A stretch of DNA of 64,000 nucleotides, from NCBI GenBank assembly GCA_029204225.1, contig MU831906.1:33290-97289 (forward strand), read 5' to 3'. This DNA comes from Diphasiastrum complanatum (lineage: Eukaryota > Streptophyta > Lycopodiopsida > Lycopodiales > Lycopodiaceae). The translations under genes were made by a program, and so were the position numbers. The notes beneath the pieces were generated by a model. The model was not told the DNA's origin and did not search any database. It was given only the letters and a program-made list of their open reading frames with translations. Shown here piece after piece: positions 1-9,166 of this stretch (its first letter is position 1; every line of letters begins with the position of its first letter).

Positions 1-479
1 TTATGCCCACTATATTAGCAGCTGCTGCAAGAGTCTCATGGACCATCAAGAATGGCCAAATGCTTGTTGCATGAAGCATGAAATGTAAATGATAGTAGGA
101 GCAAATAGGCACAATGCTGATTCCAACATAAACATATAGCAGACGACAACCATATCCAAGAATAACATACCTCACAAGACGAAGGAATGACAAGATGGAG
201 TGATAGATGCATGCAATATCTGTTGTAAAGTGTAATAGTAGTATTGATGATGTAAATGGGAAGCATAGTCATTTTAGTTTAAGGTGACGATCCAAGTATA
301 ACTGTCATAGAAATACCTCTATAACATGGTTGAGTGGACAAGGCCATCCTGTATACCAATTTGCATCATAGATGAAAGAATCCATAGTAGAGTCAATTGA
401 AATCGAATTTGAATGAATACAGGATTCAGTCAATCCACACATCACAAATAATAGGAGAAGCACTCACAACAAACTTGCA
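1..479. other. AT-rich stretch, no gene recognised
   Basis: No reading frame here has recognisable protein motifs, and no RNA gene is seen. Part of it may belong to the LTR that follows on the minus strand, whose distal end I could not place. Confidence 0.5.
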
Positions 480-861
480 AATTGCATTAACTCATAGAGG
501 AGTAATTGCAAGCTGAATAAAGGAGAAGATATTGGTAACCAGCAACTGAAAGCTGGAAGTTTCAGAGGGTGAGTTTCTGTAGGGTATATATAGATTGTAT
601 GATGCCTTTGCATGTGCCATGCAACCCTAGTACGCCCCTAACCCCAACCAGAGTTATCATTGATAGACCTCGCCATACATATAGTCGTCAAACACTGCTC
701 CGCATTTCACAACGGGAGTGCCTGGGCCATCTCAAGGTTATCAGTTACATATGTGGCGTTGAATGGATTTTGAGGCATAACTATTAATCTCGAACACTGG
801 AGTGCCCGATACCCATGTCAAGTGTTATTCCAAATCCTCGGTAATGGACATGTACATAACA
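480..861 (-). repeat. 3' LTR (partial) of a decayed minus-strand gypsy element
   Basis: On the minus strand the sequence starts TGTTATGTACATG directly after a purine tract and downstream of a chromodomain reading frame, as expected for a gypsy 3' LTR. A TATA-like CTATATATA lies near 583-592. The stretch at about 715-861 resembles the stretch at about 2570-2715: both share the pattern of a CTCAAGG block, an AATCTCG block, and ACATG/CCATG blocks near the LTR start. The two LTRs therefore look related. The inner (low-coordinate) boundary is an estimate. Confidence 0.5.
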
Positions 862-874
862 TTTTTCCTCCCTT
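862..874 (-). other. Polypurine tract of the minus-strand gypsy remnant
   Basis: Read on the minus strand this is AAGGGAGGAAAAA, immediately 5' of the TGTTATG start of the LTR. That is the expected position and composition of a plus-strand primer site. Confidence 0.6.
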
Positions 875-889
875 GAATTACTTCTTTCC

Positions 890-1144
890 TCAGAAGTGAA
901 AATTAGGAAAGTTCTTTCTTATTCTTTCAACCTTTTCCCAAGAATCATCATTCTCAGTCCGACCTTTCCATTTGATCCAACACTCAGAGATAGAACAATT
1001 TCTTAATTGTTTATCTCTAGTGTTGAGTACTTTCTTAGGTTCCAAAGATACACTAAGCAATAAATCTTCCAAATGGGATGCACATTTTCCCTTTTGGAAT
1101 CCAGAGCATATAATCTCCAACCATGTTACTAGTGATATGCACAT
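890..1144 (-). pseudogene. Ty3-gypsy (chromovirus) C-terminal chromodomain remnant
   Basis: This 84-codon minus-strand frame ends in a chromodomain-like stretch: LNTRDKQLRN, then WIKWKGR, then the acidic DDSWE block and a final FPNFHF. This is the usual order at the C-terminus of chromoviral integrases (VL-x-R, x-VKWxG, EDxTWE, FPxF). Only the last ~50 residues are alignable; the integrase core is missing upstream. The stop is followed by a purine tract and LTR start, so this is the 3' end of an old minus-strand element. It is a non-functional fragment. Confidence 0.65.
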
Positions 1145-2036
1145 TAATAATGCCTTGCAATGATCTTTTGAATACTAAAGAAGTTCATACAAGATTGAGG
1201 ACATGTTTTGGGCACATAATAATGACAGACAAAGAATGAAAGACTTTGATTCATGCACAAATTTTAGGTGAGAAATAGCTTTAAGGGTTTTCTGATTTTG
1301 TAAATTAAGAGATACCTCACTAGGATTCGGATTAACCTCAAAATTTAACAAAATACCTCAACATATAATCAATGGTTTTCCTTTTTTTCCATGTCACGAC
1401 TAGGTACTAAAATATTCCATTGATAATTAGATCTTTACAGTCCTGGAATGTCCTTCCCAAAATTTAGAAATTCCCTTAGACACATAGTAAATGATAATCC
1501 GTTTTTTCCTTTTCATTTAACTGGCTTTAGCATTACTTCGTTAAAGTTGATTAATTATAATGCCACTAACGAAAGTAGCTTCTTTACTGTATTTGACAAA
1601 ATTTCATAAAGAATTACTTCCATTTATTACCAATACTTGCTTCATTAATTCAACTGAATTTCAACTTTTAACAAGTATCTTACTGAAAGCTTTTGATTCC
1701 CAATCTTAATGACCAAATAATCTAGAATGCAAAAACAAAAACAATCGATGTTTTCTCGATTAAAAAGGAAAAAAAATCATCAAACACAATTTAACTCTTT
1801 TCCCAGGAAGTACTCTTACTCCAAAGCATAGATGCACAGAAACGCGTTTCTCAGACCAGAATTGTACTAATTTTTTTTTTTTTTTGGGAAAAATAGCTTA
1901 TGGCTGAAATTTTTTTAGGGAATCAATGGTCAAACTAGCGTTTTGCCTCTCAGAAGTGCAGTAGATGAGGCACAAACAAATCTTATTTTCAATAGCTATT
2001 TGGTTGTTATTTGCTCTAGTTTTCAATAAATGCTCA
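1145..2036. other. AT-rich sequence, no gene recognised
   Basis: No credible coding frame or RNA gene is visible. There is a T15 homopolymer near 1871-1885. Part of this may be decayed internal sequence of the neighbouring gypsy remnants, but no motif supports that. Confidence 0.5.
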
Positions 2037-2120
2037 GGGGGTGTTCGGGGGGCGGTAGCCCCCCGAGAAACGGCAAGGTCCGGGGGCTGCCGGTAGACCC
2101 CGGCCCCGACGGTAAGGCCT
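2037..2120. repeat. GC-rich double-hairpin island
   Basis: An abrupt G/C block sits in an AT-rich setting. One hairpin has a perfect stem GGGGGGC / GCCCCCC around a GGTA loop. A second can form from CCGGGG and CCCCGG about 12 bases apart. Hairpins of this type occur in some plant retrotransposons, and a retroviral primer site lies just beyond at 2190. Origin in a retrotransposon leader is an inference. Confidence 0.5.
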
Positions 2121-2189
2121 CTTCATGATTTGGCCTTCTAACTCCCTGAGCTTGTATCCACTCCTATCCAAGACCGCATCTTAGCTGGG

Positions 2190-2201
2190 GCTCTGATACC
2201 A
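2190..2201 (-). other. Primer-binding site (initiator tRNA-Met type)
   Basis: The minus strand reads TGGTATCAGAGC, the complement of the plant initiator tRNA-Met 3' end. It is one base from the TG/CA edge of the LTR at 2203-2715. The same 12-mer serves the other LTR elements in the window at 18887, 41404, 44692 and 58701. Confidence 0.75.
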
Positions 2202-2202
2202 A

Positions 2203-2715
2203 TGTAAAGACCATTAGGAAAACCCCTAAGTTGAGGATAGGAAAAGTAGGAGCAAAACCTCTAAGTTGAGGATATGAGAACACAACAGGAGACATGTAGG
2301 AGCAAAACCTCCCAACAAACCCTAGATCAATCCTGGATCTAGCCCCTGAGCCATGCCATGTGAATGGTTGAGGAGAAGAGAGCATCTGGTAACCTGAACC
2401 AAAAGTTGTCAACGGGTTAATCTCTACTCCAATATATAGAGAGTAGAATCTTGTACATGAACCCATGCAACCCCCATGCAATCCAACTATAAATAGGTCA
2501 CAGCTCTCATGCGGTCCTCATGCATATATCAGTCACATGTACATGCACTACTCCATATGTCTCAATTAGAGTGTCTGGGTCCTCTCAAGGTCATTAGTCA
2601 CAAACTGGCCTTGACATGGAATATAATCTCGGCGTGACCAACAATCTCGGACACTGAAGGGCCGATCTACCATATTAGGACTATTCCATGTCCTTAACTG
2701 AATATGGCCGTAACA
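2203..2715 (-). repeat. LTR of a minus-strand retrotransposon (5' LTR next to PBS)
   Basis: On the minus strand it starts TGTTACGGCC at 2715 and ends TTTACA at 2203, then one base, then the PBS, giving about 513 bp. Internal short direct repeats are visible near 2228-2310 (TAAGTTGAGGATA twice, GTAGGAGCAAAACCTC twice). Its first ~150 bp resemble the LTR ending at 861, so both probably come from one family. No gag or pol survives beyond the PBS, so the element is truncated. Confidence 0.55.
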
Positions 2716-3080
2716 GTAGGCATCTCCATCTGCGGGTACCTGAACTAGGGACCATAGACACATCCCCCTCTACAAGATGACCTCTGACCAAAGGCCTCTG
2801 CCATGAACCAACATCGTGTCAAATTAATCATGCAAAAGAAACAAACAAGAAGATGTTTAGTATAGTCCTTGAACCCTAAACCCTAAGCATTAGCGTATGC
2901 ACTATATTGCTTTGAATTCCTCATAACAGATGTGATAGAAAGCATCCTAAAGTTTAAACAAACCCTGGTAATTTTTGTTTTACAATAGGTTTCAGCCACA
3001 TTAAGTTGAAAACATCGCAAAGCTTAGCAAGCATCAGAGGAGACATTTGGAAAGCATGGAGAAACCTATTGTAGCTCTCA
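2716..3080. other. No gene recognised
   Basis: Nothing coding is seen. A short CCCTAAACCCTAA stretch near 2874 resembles two plant telomere units but is too short to matter. Confidence 0.5.
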
Positions 3081-3830
3081 CAATTGGATGCCTACATATC
3101 GGATCAAATCGAGGGCCTAAAAACACATGGGATTAGGGCATGGGATTGGAAGCTTCCACTACGGAGGACAATGGGCGAAAGTAACTGGCGACTTCACTGG
3201 GGAGTGTGGTCCCCACATGGACAACCCAGGATGTTCTTTTCGTATAAGCTCCTGGGTGGTATCTTCAATCGATCTGGGGTGGTATCTTCAATCGCTTTCT
3301 TCCCAAATGCCATTGGTTGAGCCCTTAGGATTCATCTGCAACTAGTTGGTCTTTAATGCAACATCTTCAAGTAATCTGGTGCCTTCATACCTGCATTAAA
3401 ACCCACCTGTGACCTATATGGCGAATGCTCCCATACCCATTAGATTTAAAAGAATGCCCATTTCTCAGACCCATGCATGGAGGGATATGCACTTCTCAGT
3501 GTTATTGGTGGGATGACATGGATGCAGGTCACCAATATTGTGTCAATGCAGTGTAGCCCTAAATGGCACCTCAATTGGATGCTTGTAGATAGATCGCTTT
3601 ATAGTTAGGGCCATAAAACACAAGGATTTAGGGCTTGGCAATTGGAAATTTTACTACGGACAATGACCGGTGAAAGTAACATTGTAGGAGTCTTTGTAGG
3701 CATGTAGAAGTGCAGTTTGGGTTAAAAAATCACCCGAATTGGATGCTGATAGGCTAGTTCACAAAAAGGGCCAAAAATAATATGGATTTTGGGTGTGACA
3801 CTTTAATCACCTTCCATGGACTACTATGTT
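3081..3830 (+). repeat. Degenerate dispersed repeat, three unit copies
   Basis: Related units begin at about 3081, 3572 and 3735. Each has the order AATTGGATGC, a GGGCC block, an ACACA(T)GG.ATT(T)AGGGC block and a TTGGAA...ACTACGGA block. The last copy is partial. The same unit occurs twice in inverted orientation at 29105-29365. Function and family are not recognised; an old transposon piece is likely. Confidence 0.55.
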
Positions 3831-4789
3831 GACATAGAGTGCTCACACCTGCATTTTGGCCTCCTATTGCTCTCTCCATAACCTCACGAAACTCCATAAA
3901 CAATGTGCCCAGAATCGGGTTTTGCGTAGGACTAAATTGTTTTTTCCATTTGTTAAGCATTTTGATGTTCCGAAATGCTGTGCCCTCAAAACATCATTCC
4001 AACACGGTATAGATTTCTATGAAAAAACTAAAAGCTTGTGGAATAATTGTATATGCTTGCATGTAGCACATGAAACCGTGTAGATACTCGAATTGAGTAT
4101 ATAGCAATGGTAGTATTTGCTTCCAATTCATTTGGATACATTGTTACTAGCGCAAGACTTGAAAAATGCTAGAATCATTTAGGTATGCTTGTTTATGCTG
4201 AAATTTAGAGAAAAGCCTCAAAATAACAAGCAATTCATGGGGGTTACATGCTGTTATGGCCAGTGTCATAATTTTCTAAATTTCCATTTGGTGTAGAAGC
4301 TACAAATTCTCACTGAAGCTAGTGATCATAGGAAGATCGGTCACTTAGCTTGGGAACCTATATTAAGATATGGGATCAGAGGACCAAATCCAGACTTTAA
4401 ATTGCAAGTCCATATCAATACTATGAGTTTTGATAGAACTTATACAACCTTAGGGTATGAATAATTCCATGATAAGTTATACTCATTGGCTACTGAGTAC
4501 GAAGTAGATTTGGAAATTTTTTGATGGTACTTAGTGTTTACTAAAGGAGATATGAATGTTCCTTCTTATCCTTGTATTTTTTTTGTTGAAGTCAAGCAAA
4601 GTCTTTGAAGTTTTGAGCATGGATTGGGTGATCTTGTTCTAAAATTTAGTGAAGTTGTGGACCATGGTAAGTTTTCAAATTGTTGTTTTTGAAAATTGTA
4701 ACCTAGAATTGTGAGCTCATAAGTAGCATATTGTACATACTTTGGAGGATTTTAAACATGTGCTTCCTTTTAAACCATAGTACCCACGA
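3831..4789. other. AT-rich sequence, no gene recognised
   Basis: Short open frames exist on both strands but none carries a motif or neighbours that would support a gene. Confidence 0.45.
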
Positions 4790-4995
4790 TTGTCAAAACC
4801 TTGGGGTGAACCGTACCACGGTTCATCATAAATAAATATTTAAATAATTAATTAATGTTTGATAAAAAATGAACTAAAAAATAAATAAATAAATAAATTA
4901 ATTAATAACTACACGGTTCACCACTAAAAAAATTTGAGAACCGTACGGTTCATTGTACGGTTCTCAGAACCATGGTGAACCGCTCACTGTTCATT
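4790..4995. repeat. AT-rich fold-back (MITE-like) element
   Basis: The ends carry complementary blocks (GGTGAACCGTACCACGGTTC on the left, GAACCATGGTGAACCG on the right). The core is AT-rich with ATAAATAAATA runs, and there is a perfect palindrome GAACCGTACGGTTC near 4940. The block is about 200 bp with terminal inverted repeats and no coding capacity, so a small non-autonomous DNA transposon is the best reading. Target duplications were not identified. Confidence 0.5.
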
Positions 4996-5246
4996 AATTC
5001 TATGTTTTAAACATGTGCTTCATAAAGAATTACATTATGGTTGCCTCCAAAAAATGGCAGTAGATTACTAGAAAGAGTTTTTTTTAGGTAATCAACCTTT
5101 TTTTTGCCAACCCTATCAATTTAAGCTAAAAAGAGGAAGATGACCTGGCAAGATAAATAGAAAGCTTTGCAAATTATTTGCAAGGTAATGTGGTGCTTTT
5201 TGAGATAGTCAGGCAAGTCGGCTTTTTAGCTTACATTTAAGAACTT

Positions 5247-5537
5247 TTGAAGGGGGCTAAATTGCATCACGTATTGCATGTGAGGAAATTCAAAATGAGT
5301 GTACACAAAGGGGATTCACTTTGTTATGAGGACGAGTTGAGCCATGATGAGTCCGAGGACTTTTCATCTAGTTTGTTGTCAGAATGCATTCTTCATAGGA
5401 GAGCAGAACGATTGGAAAATGGTCTTTCCTTTGAGTACTCATTGGAACGGTTGTTAGTGATTGAAAGCCTTAAGAGGAATATCATTGATTTCCATTTTTT
5501 AGGACAAAAAATGTCCTTTGGGAGGGATGTATGTTAA
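5247..5537 (+). pseudogene. Ty3-gypsy C-terminal chromodomain remnant (degraded)
   Basis: The 96-codon frame keeps pieces typical of a gypsy C-terminus: a LHHVLHVRKFK block (cf. VFHVSxLK), an ILHRRAERLENG block (cf. ILxRRxxRxxN) and a terminal ESLKRN..DFHF..QKMSFGRDVC block (cf. LKxxFPDFxLEDK). The W-rich centre is scrambled, probably by frameshifts. A purine run TTTGGGAGGGA follows at about 5518, where an LTR could begin. It is a plus-strand relic. Confidence 0.45.
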
Positions 5538-6622
5538 GTGGCTAGGTGGACTAGCCTCTAACCTCAAGTCAAGGGAGCCTAGAGTAGAGTTAGGGAATTA
5601 CTCAAGCTAGCTTGAGCTTCGCAATGTTGCATGAAATGTTGTACTAAACTTGAAAAGTGGTGCCACACTCCGTACAATACATTCTTTTCAGAAATAAAAA
5701 AATAAGATATTTATTTTATATGGTATGGAAATGCGATATGTGCCGAATGACATGTTTAGCAAATCTTTGAAATGGTATATACTTTTACATCATCTATCAA
5801 GTCTAAACACTAATTACCTTTATTGCAAGAAAGAAATTTTATTAGGAAGTCAATTGTAAGAAATTTTCTTGCAGAAGGAAGTGTGGTTGGTGCCCTGGTT
5901 GCTTTTATTCACCTTGCTCAAACCCTTAAGAATGCAAACAAATGTTCAAGGTCTGTGTTAGCTTTGATCACATTATGCAAGAAATCTCACCCAATATTAC
6001 ATATTTGGTGATGCAAGTTTTTACCTACATGGAATAGTGAAGTTCAAACGATGGGGTCAAATAGGTGGAACATGAATTTTAAGTTCCTGGAAAAGGAACA
6101 AGTGGGCATTCTAGAATACTTAGAATATCAAAATTGTGATTTATATTTAGTTTAAGGTGCTTGTGTCTTCTAGATGAGATGCTTCTTAAAGCTGGGATAC
6201 CGTAGACTTAGCTATTTAACGAGTTTCAATGATGATTTTTTGTGAAAGTCACAACTCAATTCATTTTTATGACAATTTATCTTTTGGAACATTGTTCCCA
6301 AAACAAAATATGCATAGTCCCTAATTGTTGCAAGATTAACGCTCTTTAGATGATGTTGATATGTGCAAAATCAAGCAATATTTAGATATCATTTATTGCT
6401 ATTAAGCACAACTTCAAACTTGTTGCTATTAGAACAATTTCTTGATGGTAATTTTAGCAGGATGGATCTCTATTTTTTAATAGCACATTACGTAGTAAGC
6501 ACAACCGTAGCATAGTAATATCTTGATTTTTTGGGTAATTTTCTAAGAATGGCTATTCATTGATTATCATCTTTAAATTTTTATGATACTTCAATCTTTG
6601 ATGTTGATCTTGGGAATTGCAG
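5538..6622. other. Intron-like AT-rich sequence upstream of a protease exon
   Basis: The first ~150 bp may be the start of an LTR after the gypsy remnant. I looked for the preceding protease exon, which should encode an NIGYVIP-like segment, and did not find it here. The stretch is AT-rich and intron-like. Confidence 0.4.
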
Positions 6623-6705
6623 GCTTCCCGTGCTTAGGAGTGTGGTGGCAAAGGCTGGAGAGTTCAGCCTTGAGATCTTTTTTGAAGATGAAACCTAGTC
6701 AAAAG
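6623..6705 (+). CDS. DEG/DegP-type protease, internal exon (first one seen)
   Basis: DEG proteases are ATP-independent serine endopeptidases with PDZ domains that degrade damaged proteins in plastids, mitochondria or nucleus, depending on the paralogue. This 83-nt exon starts after an ATTGCAG acceptor, finishing a split Gly codon, and ends at an AAG|GTTACT donor. It encodes 28 residues beginning G-F-P-C-L-G-V and continuing WQRLES-ALR, the junction between protease domain and PDZ1 in plant DEG2/DEG9-type proteins (family GYPCLGV..QKLENPALR). The splice phase fits the next exon at 31585. The paralogue cannot be settled. The catalytic His/Asp/Ser exons are not in the window. Confidence 0.8.
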
Positions 6706-7403
6706 GTTACTTTTCTTCTTATTTTTTTATCCTTGAGATACTTAGTTCAATCCTACAAAATAGAAAAAAATCAATAAAAAACCTCACTCAATAACAATTC
6801 ATCATTTTGACAACTTAAATGTCGATGCTAGAAACAACTTTTTTTTTTGCTTGCTAATGTTAGTTGAGCCTAAAACTTTTACGTGTTAGGCTCAACTAGT
6901 AACCTTGAGACTTTCAAAATGGTCATCATGAAACCATGGGCTTTTCTTTGTAGCTATGTTGTGATGGTGGTGTTTGCATATAATGCTTAGTAAAATGGCT
7001 TCCTTAGTAGCAGCTCATGCTAAACTTTGTATTCTTGCACATGCTTTTGCCAATTTACAATCTAATCACCTAAATGTGTTACAGTCATATATCCTTATTT
7101 GAAATTCAAATGTTTAGAATATTTGGAACATATGGGGCGACCCCCTTAAGAGTTTTTTGAATGAAATATTGTTAGCATCATATATATATCTCATGATTGC
7201 ATTAAGCATTATGGAAAGGTATTTCAGAACACATTTTGAGAATTCCCATTATGGTTTTCCAAAACGCTGATATTTTTTAATCTGTTTTGTTCAGTTTTCT
7301 CAGGGTTAAATTTGTTCCTAGTGTTTGTAAAATTGTCTATGTTTAAATTTTTTTGATTTCGAGTGCCATAAACCTATTTTTTGCATTACTGAGTTAAATT
7401 AAT

Positions 7404-7427
7404 GAGAGAAGAAAGAAAGAAAGAAAG
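7404..7427. repeat. Purine microsatellite at the 3' end of a half-LINE
   Basis: GAGAGAAG followed by four GAAA-type units abuts the LINE 3' terminus CTTTATTAACG. On the element's own strand this is an AATAAAG end followed by a CT/CTTT tail, a mutated version of the pure (CT)n seen on sister copies. Confidence 0.7.
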
Positions 7428-8927
7428 CTTTATTAACGTCTTTTCCATGCGAAAAGGTGTATAAGACGAAAAGGAGTACAACAAAGTAAATGGAACTCAG
7501 ATGGGACAATGCCGTCAACAGAAGCTAAACGAAAACTTAAATCGCTATGTAAAAAAGCTCATCTCTCATGCAGGAGAGGAAATAAATGATCGTAGCTCAA
7601 ACATCTCTCACGTAGGAGAGGGAGAAGAATCTGAAATTTTAAGTTCTTCAATTTTAACCAAGACCGGGCGTCCGTCTCGAAAGAGAGTTCAGAAACCGTT
7701 GGCCTTAGCATCTGCGATAATTTTCTTTCTCTCAGTCCATTGAATGGGCATCAAGTCTTCATCCATAAAAATAGTAGATCCCTTCAGGCAACCTCTTTTA
7801 CGTAGAACCTTTTGACAAAGCAAAGCATCCTTGAAACGCAGAAACACTATGGTGGATTGGAGCTTACCCACCCAGGCAGTAGATACGACATCCTCTTTGA
7901 GACCAAAGGTGGAATGAATGAAAGCATTTGCCTCAGCCACGAGGTCCTTACTTGCAAAAGAAGCTCCCTAACCCTGACATTGAGGGCCTTGAGATCTCGT
8001 TTTTGATGTTCTTGGATAGATTCAGAAATAACCTGCTTAGATCCCTTGAGCACGTCGGCCCAAGAACTCTTCGATTGCTGAAATTGCTGCTCCAAGGAGT
8101 GAACCCGCTCTTGAAGCTGCTTTGCCATGTCTTCTGAATCTGCATTGTCGCTTTCTTCTTCTGCCTCTTCATTTGATTCCAACTCCTTCTGGAGGTGAGT
8201 AACATCAACCTCAAGAATGCCAACTTTACCCTGAAGGACCAAAACCGTATTCTCCAGAGTGGAGATTTGGAATGCTTGTTGCTTGATTAACGCAAGCAAG
8301 GATACATTACTCTCTTGAAGAGACTCAATAATGCGGGGGAAACCAGACAAAAATTCAGTTGAAAGAGACGGAGACAAAGAGGATGAAGATGAAGCGGTGA
8401 AAGAGGGAGAGGAGGAAGAAAGAGTAGAGGGGTTAGTGGCAGTAGGAGAAGAGGTAGAAGTTGCGGGAGTGGAGGGTAAGGGCGAGGGAGAGGAAGTAGG
8501 AGAAGGAGTGGGCAATGTAAAGGGGTTTGGAGCCGTAGCAGGGATGGCTGAGAAAACGAAGGGAGAAGGGGGAGGGGTTTTCTTGTTCCCCTTCCGATTC
8601 ACTGATTGCCAATCAGCCATAGTGGCAAGAAGAGAGAGAGGGACAACGATGAGGAGGCAAAGGGACAGGCAGAGGGACAAGTAGCAAGGGCAGGAGCGAG
8701 ACAGTAGGGGGCAGGATAGGTAGCGAGGGCCAGGAGCGGGCCAGGAGAGGAGATGGAGTGGGGCAGGTCAGGAGTGGGGCAGGGCAGAGTTGTGAGGGCA
8801 GGGGACAGGAGAGGGGATGGAGCGGGACAGGAGAAAGCAGCGGCGGACAGGAGGAGGAGGGCACCCTATGGAGTTGATGGGCAGGCAGCGGCTGCGGACA
8901 GGAGGAGGGCACCATGATGGCGCCATA

Positions 8928-8930
<3 letters not shown>
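7428..8930 (-). mobile_element. LINE A1: ORF1-only half-LINE, about 1.5 kb
   Basis: The minus-strand element has a pyrimidine-rich 5' UTR (8930-8621), an ORF1 (8620-7689) and then a short 3' end closing in GACGTTAATAAAG. That terminus is shared with the LINE fragment at 13668 and resembles those at 9003, 14687 and 16615. No endonuclease or reverse transcriptase sequence is present between ORF1 and the 3' terminus. Both ends abut CT/GA microsatellite. It resembles a non-autonomous half-LINE rather than a 5'-truncated copy. Confidence 0.65.
7689..8620 (-). pseudogene. LINE ORF1 protein (RNA-binding, coiled coil), frameshifted
   Basis: The likely start is ATG at 8620 (M-A-D-W-Q-S-V). A lysine-rich N-terminus and a P/S/T-rich low-complexity segment come first, then a coiled coil (residues ~100-190, many L/E/Q heptads), then the LNVRVREL block. 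After about 7940 the reading continues in another frame as AEANAFIHSTFGLKE to FMDEDLMPIQWTERKK, matching the C-terminal part of the ORF1 at 12428. ORF1 proteins of this kind bind LINE RNA in the ribonucleoprotein. One frameshift near 7930-7950 disables it. Confidence 0.65.

Positions 8931-9002
<72 letters not shown>
8931..9002. repeat. (GA)36 tract, the (CT)n tail of LINE A2
   Basis: A pure dinucleotide run of 72 bp lies exactly between the 5' end of LINE A1 and the 3' end of LINE A2. On the LINE strand it directly follows ATTAATAAAGAT. It produces long meaningless open frames (SLSLSL / RERERE) on both strands. Confidence 0.95.
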
Positions 9003-9005
<3 letters not shown>

Positions 9006-9166
9006 TTATTAATGTCCATAAAATACCCTAAGGTACATAGGACTGAAAAAATGGGTACATGTCAAGTATGCCCGGTGGGAGCATGAAAGCTCTACCACCT
9101 AAAAGAAACAAGAAACAAGATTATAGTACAACAGGAAATAGTGATAGGCACAAGTAGAGTCAATCA

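Noticed and set aside
2755-2775. Alternative LTR start with purine tract AGAGGGGGA near 2763 (minus)
   Set aside because: Comparison with the related LTR ending at 861 places the LTR start at 2715, so the purine tract is probably coincidental.
2874-2887. Telomere-like CCCTAAACCCTAA
   Set aside because: Only two units; such short runs are common by chance in AT-rich plant DNA.
5339-5365. Hammerhead-ribozyme-like core (TGATGAGTCC GA GGAC)
   Set aside because: The stem II pattern is suggestive, but the required GAAA after the stem is absent (TTTTC follows) and the stretch lies in a gypsy chromodomain remnant frame.
5823-6011. Frame with a TTGCAG-like acceptor as the preceding DEG exon
   Set aside because: Its residues do not resemble the expected NIGYVIP...F..DY segment of DEG proteins.
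8331-8684. Plus-strand E/G/V-rich frame opposite LINE ORF1
   Set aside because: It is antisense to the P/S/T-rich part of ORF1, so its composition is a by-product.
8817-9086. Open frames of R-E or S-L repeats over the GA tracts, also at 16519-16760
   Set aside because: They are direct translations of (GA)n/(CT)n microsatellite and carry no gene signal.
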